The notes under the pieces: generated by a model | What the model was told of the DNA's origin: nothing | Databases searched by the model: none | The model's input: only the letters and a program-made list of their open reading frames with translations | In this document: one piece after another, positions 17,404 through 24,786 of the stretch | Numbering within the stretch: the stretch's first letter is position 1 | Layout: every line of letters begins with the position of its first letter | Origin: Oceanospirillaceae bacterium | GTDB taxonomy: Bacteria > Pseudomonadota > Gammaproteobacteria > Pseudomonadales > Balneatricaceae | NCBI GenBank assembly: GCA_002686055.1 | Contig: NYZU01000008.1 | Span: 21,175 to 85,174 of the forward strand | DNA: 64,000 nucleotides | Direction of reading: 5' to 3' | Position numbers and translations under genes: made by a program

Positions 17404-19443
17404 ATGGATAAACTGCGTTTACAACGTTTAATGGCGCCCAAAAGTATTGCCGTATTTGGTGCCCAGGGAGCTGATTTCGCCGTTAGTGAAAGCCAGAAAA
17501 TGGGTTTTAAAGGGCCTATCTATGCTGTGCACCCTACTCGTGAGCAAATAGCCGGCCTAACTTGTTATCAGGATGTTAAAGAATTACCCACACCACCTGA
17601 CGCAGCTTATATAGCAGTCAATGCCGAAGCGAGTATTGATATCGTTGCTGCATTAAATGCCATAGGTGCTGGCGGAGCCGTACTATATGCCTCTGGATTT
17701 AGTGAAGTGGGTGAACTAGGCAGGCAACGGCAGCAGCGCTTACTGGCTGCGGCGGGGGAAATGCCTATCATTGGACCAAACTGCTATGGGGTGATAAACG
17801 CTCTTGATAAAGCCGTCCTTTGGCCTGACCAACATGGCCTTAGCCCCCTTGAAGAAGGTGTTGGGATTATTACCCAAAGTGGCAATGTTGGTCTTAATAT
17901 GACTATGCAACAGACGGGACTACCCATTGCCTATATGGTGACTTTGGGTAATCAAGCGCAATTGGATATAGCTGATATTATCAATACTATGCTTGACGAT
18001 CCCCGCATCAATGCCATTGGTTTACATATAGAGGGCATCAAGGATTTGCCTGCCTTTGACACCGCGGCACGGCGAGCCTTAGCCCAAAAAGTCCCGATTG
18101 TGGCCATTAAATCAGGCCGCACTGCTGCTGCAGCAAAAATCGCCTTATCTCATACCAGCTCGTTAACGGGCGCCGATAGCCTATTTGATGCCCTATTTGA
18201 ACGCTTGGGCATTGTTCGCGTAAATACCCTACCGGTTTTCTTAGAAACCCTAAAACTAGTCAGTCTAATGGGGCCTCTAACCAGCAACCGTATTGCCTCT
18301 ATGAGTTGCTCAGGTGGTGAGGCTGGCATGATGGCTGATTTAATTGCCAATACCGGATTAGAATTTGCCAGTCTAAGCGCAAGCCAGCAACAAGCTGTTA
18401 AAGCTACACTTAATGACTATGTGGAGATCTCTAACCCACTTGATTACCACACCTTTATCTGGGGTGATCGGCAAGCTATGACCAATACATTTGGTGCCAT
18501 GATGACAGCCAAATTTAGCGCTACAATATTGCTATTGGATTGGCCTAATTATCCGGGCGCCAATCCACAACAATGGGATGATGCTCTTTTAGCACTGGCA
18601 GATGCCGCCAAAGCAGGAAATCATAAAGCTATTGTTTTATCCTCTCTGGGCGAGTGTTTACCCTCCCATGCCATAGCCCTGTGTCAAGCACATGGTGTTA
18701 TTCCTATGATTGGATTAGATATTTGCTTACAGGCACTCGACGCTGCCTATGGGTTACAGCTAGCTTTTTCGCGCCCAATACCGGAACCCCTAGTTATAAG
18801 TCATCCTGCTGCAAGCAATACACCACAATTACTTAACGAATACAAAGCCAAGCAAGTACTTAAACCATTTGGTATTCCCTTGCCGCCAGGAGGCTTAGCT
18901 AATAACCTTGGGGAAGCCATCACAATTGCAGACAATATTGGCTACCCTGTGACGGTTAAAGCAGTGAGCGACCAGCTCACTCACAAAACAGAACAGCATG
19001 GGGTATATCTAAATATAACCACGCAACAGGAATTACAGTCGGCTGTGCAACAGTTGCAAAAATTGGCTGGCCAAGTTCTGGTTGAACGCATGGAAACAGG
19101 TGTGCTAGCTGAACTAATTATCGGCGTAAACCATGACCCTCTGTTTGGTAACTACCTGCTTGTTGGCGCTGGTGGGATACTGGTGGAGTTGCTTAAAGAT
19201 AGCCAACTATTATTACTGCCCTGCACTCCAGAGGATGTCCAGGCAGCACTGCAAAAGCTTGCCATGCAACCTTTACTAACAGGCTATAGAGGGCAAGATG
19301 CGGCTGATATAAAGACTATAGTAGAAACTATTATGGCTGTTCAAGGCTATATTGAACACCATCCTGTTAGAGAATTGGATATTAATCCATTGTTGGTAAA
19401 AGCCCATAGCTGTGTTGCTGTCGATGCATTGATTAGCCAATAA
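17404..19443 (+). CDS. ADP-forming acid--CoA ligase (single-chain, ATP-grasp type)
   Basis: 679 aa. A CoA-binding Rossmann domain (1-130), succinyl-CoA-ligase-like domains (145-450, with SHTSSLTGAD around residue 249 in the phosphohistidine-loop region) and a C-terminal ATP-grasp domain (about 480-679, ending ELDINPLLV). This single-chain architecture activates carboxylic acids with CoA and ATP, giving ADP and phosphate. No GNAT domain is fused, unlike Pat-type proteins. It follows the acyl-CoA dehydrogenase closely and precedes the regulator, so ligation then desaturation of one acid is the likely sequence. The acid cannot be read from sequence; carnitine-type betaines fit the neighbours. 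Confidence 0.9.
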   Translation: MDKLRLQRLMAPKSIAVFGAQGADFAVSESQKMGFKGPIYAVHPTREQIAGLTCYQDVKELPTPPDAAYIAVNAEASIDIVAALNAIGAGGAVLYASGFSEVGELGRQRQQRLLAAAGEMPIIGPNCYGVINALDKAVLWPDQHGLSPLEEGVGIITQSGNVGLNMTMQQTGLPIAYMVTLGNQAQLDIADIINTMLDDPRINAIGLHIEGIKDLPAFDTAARRALAQKVPIVAIKSGRTAAAAKIALSHTSSLTGADSLFDALFERLGIVRVNTLPVFLETLKLVSLMGPLTSNRIASMSCSGGEAGMMADLIANTGLEFASLSASQQQAVKATLNDYVEISNPLDYHTFIWGDRQAMTNTFGAMMTAKFSATILLLDWPNYPGANPQQWDDALLALADAAKAGNHKAIVLSSLGECLPSHAIALCQAHGVIPMIGLDICLQALDAAYGLQLAFSRPIPEPLVISHPAASNTPQLLNEYKAKQVLKPFGIPLPPGGLANNLGEAITIADNIGYPVTVKAVSDQLTHKTEQHGVYLNITTQQELQSAVQQLQKLAGQVLVERMETGVLAELIIGVNHDPLFGNYLLVGAGGILVELLKDSQLLLLPCTPEDVQAALQKLAMQPLLTGYRGQDAADIKTIVETIMAVQGYIEHHPVRELDINPLLVKAHSCVAVDALISQ

Positions 19444-19520
19444 CATCTTGAATGCCAGCTGCATTATTAGCTACTATGCCAATATGCCAAGAAACAATAA
19501 TCATAAGACTAGGTATGCCT

Positions 19521-20480
19521 ATGGCTCAGAAAATTGGTTTTTTACTTTTACCACGCTTTTCTATGCTATCTCTAATGAGTGCCTTGGAGCCTTTGCGGGT
19601 AGCTAATAGGTATATTGACGACCACTATGAGTGGCAATTTATTGGTGCTAGTAATACAGCAGTAACGGCAAGTAACGGTATTCCAGTATCGGTTACAGCT
19701 ATGTCTGAAGTAAAAGACTTGGGTCGGTTATTTGTCTGTGCTAGCTATGCCCCACAAGCTGGCGTAACCTCTAGTATTACTCAGTGGCTTAAACATCGTG
19801 GCCGCACTGGCGCTCATATTGGCGCTTTGGAATCAGGATGTCATGCCTTGGCCGCTGCTGATTTGTTAAACAATCACAGTACTGCTTTACATTGGGAAAG
19901 TCAGGCCGCTTTTCACGAAACCTACCCTCACTTACAGTTATCTAATGATATCTTTAATGATGATGGTAAACGCTTTACTTGTGCTGGCGGCTCAGCATGT
20001 CTTGACCTAGTACTGCATCAGATTACCCAGGATCATAATCGTGATATAGCTGATCAGGTGGCTAGATGCCTGATTCATCAACGCCAAAGTGAAGTAGGAA
20101 CAGGACAAGATTCTCTGGTTATGCATACCCTGCAACAGAAGCGCCTAAGTCCCGTTATTGATGCCATGGCTGCAAATATTGAAGATCCCCTTGACGGGCC
20201 TGAACTAGCTGCCATACAAAAGGTGTCTGAACGTACCTTGCAACGCCAATTTAAACAAGCTTTTGGCATGCCACCCCGCTCTTGTTACCTACAAATGCGC
20301 CTACAAAGAGCCCGCCAATTGTTACACGAAAGTAATCTATCAGTAATGCAAGTTGGTATTGCCTGTGGTTTTGGTAGTAATGAAAACTTTTGTCGGCAAT
20401 ATAAAACTATGTATGGGCACCCACCCAGTCGAGATCGCAAGATGGATATTGGTATGGCTGCCTATAAGGCCATTGGTTAA
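19521..20480 (+). CDS. GlxA/GbdR-type AraC family regulator
   Basis: 319 aa from the ATG at 19521 (MAQKIGFLLLPRFSM), which has AGG seven bases ahead. The track's upstream 23 residues run back toward the ligase stop and are not conserved-looking. Residues 1-190 form a DJ-1/PfpI-like amidotransferase fold used as a ligand sensor (ESGCHALAAADLL, TALHWESQAAF, AGGSACLDLVLH). Residues 215-310 carry two HTH motifs of AraC type (SERTLQRQFKQAFGMPP, MQVGIACGFGSNENFCRQY). Pseudomonas GbdR (betaine) and CdhR (carnitine) have this architecture. It probably controls its own operon and perhaps bmt and mttB. Confidence 0.9.
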   Translation: MAQKIGFLLLPRFSMLSLMSALEPLRVANRYIDDHYEWQFIGASNTAVTASNGIPVSVTAMSEVKDLGRLFVCASYAPQAGVTSSITQWLKHRGRTGAHIGALESGCHALAAADLLNNHSTALHWESQAAFHETYPHLQLSNDIFNDDGKRFTCAGGSACLDLVLHQITQDHNRDIADQVARCLIHQRQSEVGTGQDSLVMHTLQQKRLSPVIDAMAANIEDPLDGPELAAIQKVSERTLQRQFKQAFGMPPRSCYLQMRLQRARQLLHESNLSVMQVGIACGFGSNENFCRQYKTMYGHPPSRDRKMDIGMAAYKAIG

Positions 20481-20527
20481 CTACCAAACCGATCTCATAC
20501 CCTACTTATAAGATTAAGGACAACCTA

Positions 20528-20989
20528 ATGCGCACCCTAGAAACGACGATTATCAAAGACTGGATTGATTATAACGACCACCTCAATGAGGCTTATTACT
20601 TGGTTATTTTTAGTCAGGCTACAGATGCTTTACAACATCGTTTAGGCATGACTGTAGAAACCATTAAAGCAACAGGCTTCACTCTTTTTACCGTTGCTAC
20701 GCAACTGCGTTATCTACAAGAAATTGGCCTAGGGAAAAACGTCTATGTCACGACTCAGTTACTCGAGCATGACAGTAAACGTCTACGTATTTTTCATACA
20801 ATGTACAATGACCAGCATGAAGCCCTAGCCACGGCCGAAAAGTTGTTTTTAAGCTATCACTTAAAACAGAAAAAAGTAATTAATTTTAATGAGGATTTTC
20901 ATCACCAACTTGGACAATGGCAGGACCAGCAGGGAGAAATGCCCATACCCAGCAGTGCTGGGCAGGGAATTAGTTTAACTAAGCAATAA
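20528..20989 (+). CDS. Hotdog-fold acyl-CoA thioesterase
   Basis: 153 aa. The 4-HBT-type motif WIDYNDHLNEAYY contains the catalytic-position Asp14; the central helix and ATQLRYLQEI strand complete the hotdog fold. Cytosolic. AAGGA lies ahead of the ATG. Thioesterases of this type accompany L-carnitine dehydrogenase and release glycine betaine from betainyl-CoA in carnitine catabolism, which fits the GbdR/CdhR-like regulator just upstream. No carnitine dehydrogenase or keto-acid cleavage enzyme lies in the window, so this role is inference. It abuts bmt tail to tail with no bases between the stop codons. Confidence 0.85.
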   Translation: MRTLETTIIKDWIDYNDHLNEAYYLVIFSQATDALQHRLGMTVETIKATGFTLFTVATQLRYLQEIGLGKNVYVTTQLLEHDSKRLRIFHTMYNDQHEALATAEKLFLSYHLKQKKVINFNEDFHHQLGQWQDQQGEMPIPSSAGQGISLTKQ

Positions 20990-22039
20990 TTAGCGTCGAC
21001 GTGAGCGGCGCTTGGTGGTAATGCCACTGGCAGAACCACCAGCAACACTTAAGTCACCTTGGTATTGTGCCGCTCCACCTTTGGAAACTTCACCCAACTC
21101 CGCCACAATTTGATCTATTGATGGAGCAGGACCTTTAGTGTGTCCATCAAGTGCTTGACGCATAGCAGCAACATGAATAGGCGAAGTGCCGCAACAGCCA
21201 CCAACAATGTCAGCACCGGCATCGACAGCCATACAAGCATATTTCGCCATCAACTCAGGGGTACCATTATAGTGAATAGCGCCGTCAATATATTCTGGTA
21301 TACCACAATTTGCCTTTGCCACAATAACCGCCTTATCACCTCCTGGAGCCTTACGCATATTGCGCACTGCCAAGACCAGTTCAGAGGCACCAACGCCACA
21401 ATTTGAACCGCAGGCATAAGGTAATTGACCATGATCATCGCCAGCTGCCACCATATCAGCTGGCGTTACGCCCATCATGGAACGACCATTGGTATCAAAA
21501 CTAAATGTGCAAACTATGGGTAAACCTGATTGGCTGGCACCTTCCATGGCCCATTCAGCCTCCGCTAAAGACGACATAGTTTCAACCCAAGCCACATCTG
21601 CCCCGCCGTCTTTTAAAGCTTTTGCTTGTTCAGCAAAGGCCTCTATGGCTGCATCTTTAGATAAAGTCCCCATAGGTTCAGGGAGTTCACCAGATGGACC
21701 AATTGAACCCGCCACAATCACTTGGCGATCAGTAGTGGCATCAGCAATCTTACGGGCAATTTGAGCCCCTGCAGCATTTAATTCTGCTACTCGCGTGGCC
21801 GCATTATGGAGTGCTAAACGAAAGTGAGTACCACCAAAAGTGTTGGTTAAAATAATGTCAGAACCAGCATCAACAAAACTCTGGTAATGGGCTCTGATGC
21901 GCTCAGGAAAGTCAACATTCCATAATTCTGGGGCATCACCTGTCTGCAATCCCATGGCAAACAGGTTGGTACCAGTAGCGCCATCAGCTAGCAAAAAACC
22001 TTTATCCTTAAGGGCTGCCGCTAATATATTTTCACTCAT
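20990..22039 (-). CDS. bmt: Betaine-type homocysteine S-methyltransferase
   Basis: 349 aa from the ATG at 22039; the longer ORF starts at a TTG. TIM-barrel S-methyltransferase with a zinc site made by Cys214 (GSNCGVGASE) and Cys282-Cys283 (GGCCGTSP). It transfers a methyl group to homocysteine to give methionine. It lacks the cobalamin and activation domains of MetH, so the donor is external: glycine betaine directly, or a methyl carrier. The C terminus is a basic tail, TTKRRSRRR, beyond the catalytic core. The divergent neighbour mttB has a matching Arg/Gly-rich N terminus. The specific donor is not proved by sequence. Confidence 0.85.
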   Translation of the reverse strand: MSENILAAALKDKGFLLADGATGTNLFAMGLQTGDAPELWNVDFPERIRAHYQSFVDAGSDIILTNTFGGTHFRLALHNAATRVAELNAAGAQIARKIADATTDRQVIVAGSIGPSGELPEPMGTLSKDAAIEAFAEQAKALKDGGADVAWVETMSSLAEAEWAMEGASQSGLPIVCTFSFDTNGRSMMGVTPADMVAAGDDHGQLPYACGSNCGVGASELVLAVRNMRKAPGGDKAVIVAKANCGIPEYIDGAIHYNGTPELMAKYACMAVDAGADIVGGCCGTSPIHVAAMRQALDGHTKGPAPSIDQIVAELGEVSKGGAAQYQGDLSVAGGSASGITTKRRSRRR

Positions 22040-22369
22040 AGTGACTCTCGTAAACAATATTGCTAATAAAGGCCTAATTTTAAGGCTTTGCAGGTTATTA
22101 CACCAAGTAATTAACGGCTAAAAGCCAAGAGATATTTTCAAACCAATATGAATTGATTTCATGTCAGCAGATTTCTCTATTTAATGCTGACTGGTAGACC
22201 AGACTAGCTAGCTGTACCGACTTAAATAAACGCGTCTCATACAATGACGTTTTAAAGTAGATGCGAGTCGCCAGCCCGTCAGCACCTAAAGAGTCCAGAG
22301 GTCACAATTTATTTAAATACTCCCAAGCATTATATCTAATAGGGAAACGATCTTTTTAGGAGCTAAAAT
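22040..22369. other. 330-bp divergent promoter region between bmt and mttB
   Basis: No gene. It holds both leaders, the operator-like dyad at 22163-22191 and a compact palindrome CTGGT-ag-ACCAG at 22191-22202. mttB has a strong AGGAG seven bases before its ATG. Confidence 0.55.
22163..22191. promoter_or_regulatory. Operator-like dyad GTCAGCA-N15-TGCTGAC
   Basis: A perfect 7-bp inverted repeat: GTCAGCA at 22163-22169 and TGCTGAC at 22185-22191, 22 bp centre to centre, which places both half-sites on one DNA face two turns apart. It sits between divergent bmt and mttB, so one regulator could control both. I did not find the motif in other intergenic regions read here. Confidence 0.5.
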
Positions 22370-23917
22370 ATGAGTGAAGCCCGTGCACGCCGACGTAGCG
22401 GTGGCGGTAGAGCCGCCCGTCAACAGAGTCGAGCAAATCAAACAACGGCTACGCCCGCCTATATTACCCGCAAGTTGCAGCCTTTTACCGTTTTAGATGA
22501 TGCTGCTTTAGCCCAAATTGAAGAAAATGCAGACACTATTTTGGCTGAAGGTGGGATTGAGTTTAGGGATGACCCAGAAGCTCTAGAAATATTTCGCCAA
22601 GCTGGTGCCACCGTTGAAGGCCAGCTAGTTAAATTTCCCAGAGGTATGTGCCGTGAGATTATTCAGCAAAATGCCCCAGCTGAGTACACCCAGCATGCAC
22701 GTAACCCGGAAAAAAGCGTGCAGATAGGGGGTAATAACACTGTTTTTGCTCCAGGTTACGGCTGCCCATTTGTAAGAGATTTGGACGGTGGCCGCCGCTA
22801 TGCCACTCTTGAAGACTTTCAAAACTTTGTCAAACTTGGCTATATGTCACCCTATATGCACCATTCTGGTGGTACCGTATGTGAGCCTGTAGATGTGCCT
22901 GTCGAAATGCGTCATCTGGATATGCTTTACTCACATATTAAATACAGTGATAAAGCCTTTATGGGTTCAGTTACGGCTCCCGAGCGCGCACAAGATACCG
23001 TCGATATGGCGAAGATTGTTTTTGGTGCCGAGTTTGTTGAAAAAAATACCGTTGTTACTAGTCTGATTAACGCTAACTCACCCATGACGTTTGATGACAC
23101 CATGTTGGGTGCCGCTAAAATCTATGCCCGTAATAACCAAGCCTGCATCATTGCACCCTTTATTTTGGCAGGTGCTATGTCTCCTGTTACCAGTGCTGGC
23201 ACTTTGGCACAAATTTTAGCGGAAGTTTTGGCTGGTATGAGCTTTGTGCAATTATATGCACCGGGTGCACCTTGTATATTTGGTACTTTTGCCAGCTCTA
23301 TTTCTATGCAATCAGGGGCCCCAACTTTTGGCACCCCAGAACCGTCATTAGTGACCTATGGCGCCGCTCAATTGGCACGTCGCTTAGATGTGCCTTTCCG
23401 TAGTGGTGGTTCTCTACCTGGATCTAAGATCCCCGATGCTCAGGCTGCCTATGAAAGTGCAAATACCCTTAATTCCACAGTAATGGCTGGGGTAAACTTT
23501 GTACTTCATTCTGCCGGCTGGATGGAAGGTGGTCTGGTAATGGACTATGAAAAGTATATGATGGATTTGGATCAGCTGGGTATGATGCACACTCTGACCC
23601 AAGGTATTGATATGAGCACCAATGGCCAAGCCATGGATGCCATTAAAGAAGTTGGTCCGGGTAATCACTTCCTAGGTTGTGCCCATACCCAAGCAAACTT
23701 CCAAACCGCTTTTTATATGTCTAATCTGACCGACAATAATAGTTTTGAGCAATGGGAAGAGGATGGCAGTCTTGATATGCGTCAGCGTGCCAATGCTCTA
23801 TGGAAAAAGCAATTAGCCGCCTATGAAGCCCCTGAGTTAGACCCAACCATTGATAATGCGCTGCAGGAATTTATTACTAAGCGTAAGGCCGAATTAGCGG
23901 GCACAGGTGATTTCTAA
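22370..23917 (+). CDS. mttB: MttB-family trimethylamine/betaine methyltransferase, non-pyrrolysine (copy 1)
   Basis: 515 aa, TIM-barrel member of the MttB superfamily (COG5598). The reading frame contains no in-frame TAG, so it is not pyrrolysine-dependent; such members demethylate quaternary amines (for example MtgB on glycine betaine) rather than trimethylamine. Recognisable segments include EGGIEFRDDPEAL, FAPGYGCPFVRDLDGGRRYAT, APFILAGAMSPVTSAGT and GNHFLGCAHTQANFQTAFY. The N terminus (MSEARARRRSGGGRAARQ) is Arg/Gly-rich, as in many proteobacterial MttBs. The family passes the methyl group to a corrinoid protein, and none is encoded in this window. Divergent from bmt; substrate inferred from context only. 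Confidence 0.9.
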   Translation: MSEARARRRSGGGRAARQQSRANQTTATPAYITRKLQPFTVLDDAALAQIEENADTILAEGGIEFRDDPEALEIFRQAGATVEGQLVKFPRGMCREIIQQNAPAEYTQHARNPEKSVQIGGNNTVFAPGYGCPFVRDLDGGRRYATLEDFQNFVKLGYMSPYMHHSGGTVCEPVDVPVEMRHLDMLYSHIKYSDKAFMGSVTAPERAQDTVDMAKIVFGAEFVEKNTVVTSLINANSPMTFDDTMLGAAKIYARNNQACIIAPFILAGAMSPVTSAGTLAQILAEVLAGMSFVQLYAPGAPCIFGTFASSISMQSGAPTFGTPEPSLVTYGAAQLARRLDVPFRSGGSLPGSKIPDAQAAYESANTLNSTVMAGVNFVLHSAGWMEGGLVMDYEKYMMDLDQLGMMHTLTQGIDMSTNGQAMDAIKEVGPGNHFLGCAHTQANFQTAFYMSNLTDNNSFEQWEEDGSLDMRQRANALWKKQLAAYEAPELDPTIDNALQEFITKRKAELAGTGDF

Positions 23918-23955
23918 GCATATTCTAACCTTATAAGCAGAAATACTCTGGCATG

Positions 23956-24273
23956 CTATTGGTCAGATTTGCTACCACCTAGGCAATTAGGGGCTGCTGG
24001 CATACCCTGCTTTGTAGCCCATTGCTGTGGTGTATAGCAGTGCAGAGCCAGCGCATGAATAGGGTTGCCCATGAGGTCACCAACAAGCTCGTAGACTAGC
24101 TGGTGACGCTTTACTGGCATTAAACCAGCAAATATTTCGGACACCAAGAGTAGACTAAAATGACTATCTTGAGCGGGGCCACTGTGCATATGGCTATCGT
24201 TCGTTAGCTCATGATGTTCCACCTGCAATGGTGATAAAACAGCCTGCAAAAGTTGCTCGTTTATGCTCGACAT
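23956..24273 (-). CDS. bolA: BolA family protein
   Basis: 105 aa. The BolA fold is marked by FSLLLVSEIFAGLMPVKRHQLVYELV and IHALALHCYTPQQW, including the invariant His of the helix-turn segment. GGGAG lies five bases before the ATG. BolA proteins partner with monothiol glutaredoxins in iron-sulfur or iron signalling, and E. coli BolA also affects morphology under stress. The length and the LMPVKRHQLVY segment favour BolA over the shorter IbaG. Transcribed alone, convergent with mttB. Confidence 0.9.
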   Translation of the reverse strand: MSSINEQLLQAVLSPLQVEHHELTNDSHMHSGPAQDSHFSLLLVSEIFAGLMPVKRHQLVYELVGDLMGNPIHALALHCYTPQQWATKQGMPAAPNCLGGSKSDQ

Positions 24274-24342
24274 CTTGACTCCCTTGCATCAACTACGTCA
24301 GTACTTCAATCTGCATCAAAGTTTACCATAAGAGGCTATTTT

Positions 24343-24444
24343 ATGCTCTTGAGGCTGATTTTTATTAGCTTAATCATGCCAATTTTAGAACTACTAGACT
24401 GGCTGGCAGGAGTCGATAAAAAAAATCCTAAGTTATTCAGATAA
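24343..24444 (+). CDS. Possible 33-residue membrane peptide
   Basis: From the ATG at 24343, with AGAGG seven bases upstream, the frame encodes a short hydrophobic helix (LLRLIFISLIMPILELLDWL) and a basic tail ending KKNPKLFR. The track shows it only as the end of a longer unlikely ORF (24253-24444) overlapping bolA. The good ribosome-binding site and clean one-helix topology support a small protein, but I do not recognise a family and chance is possible. It lies between bolA and the tRNA-Asn promoter. Confidence 0.4.
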   Translation: MLLRLIFISLIMPILELLDWLAGVDKKNPKLFR

Positions 24445-24459
24445 AATAAAAAAATGCCC

Positions 24460-24488
24460 TTGACGAAAGGCCCCTTGATCTTTAATAT
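24460..24488 (+). promoter_or_regulatory. Promoter of the tRNA-Asn pair
   Basis: TTGACG (24460-24465), a 17-bp spacer and TAATAT (24483-24488), with a discriminator TCGCCTCC and the first tRNA about 20 bases further on. A strong sigma-70 match with the GC-rich discriminator of stable-RNA genes. Confidence 0.75.
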
Positions 24489-24508
24489 TCGCCTCCACAT
24501 TGAGTGTT

Positions 24509-24584
24509 TCCCCGATAGCTCAGTTGGTAGAGCAGTAGACTGTTAATCTATTGGTCGCTGGTTCGAGTCCAGCTCGGGGAGCCA
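24509..24584 (+). tRNA. tRNA-Asn (anticodon GTT), copy 1
   Basis: 76 nt. The acceptor TCCCCGA pairs with TCGGGGA, followed by discriminator G and encoded CCA. The D arm is AGCTCAGTTGGTAGAGC. The anticodon arm is TAGACTGTTAATCTA with anticodon GTT. The T arm is GCTGGTTCGAGTCCAGC. Confidence 0.97.
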
Positions 24585-24607
24585 ATTCAATGTTTTTGGT
24601 TAGTTGT

Positions 24608-24683
24608 TCCCCGATAGCTCAGTTGGTAGAGCAGTAGACTGTTAATCTATTGGTCGCTGGTTCGAGTCCAGCTCGGGGAGCCA
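24608..24683 (+). tRNA. tRNA-Asn (anticodon GTT), copy 2
   Basis: Identical in sequence to the first copy, 23 bases downstream and presumably on the same transcript. A tandem duplication of a 99-bp unit. No clear intrinsic terminator follows in the 100 bp before the convergent betC gene. Confidence 0.97.
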
Positions 24684-24786
24684 CTTCAACCGCACCTTCC
24701 CTCTCCTAAAATTAGCTCCACCTTTTGTTGACTTAATTAAGATCTAACGAAAAGGGTTGTTGGCATCGTAACTATTTGTTTGTTAG

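Noticed and set aside
22370-23917. Pyrrolysine-dependent trimethylamine methyltransferase
   Set aside because: The frame runs without any TAG and no pyl genes are visible, so the non-Pyl branch fits.
24509-24683. Tandem tRNA-Asn as an attachment site of an integrated element
   Set aside because: No integrase, no partial tRNA copy elsewhere in the window, and flanking genes look native. A simple tandem duplication explains it.
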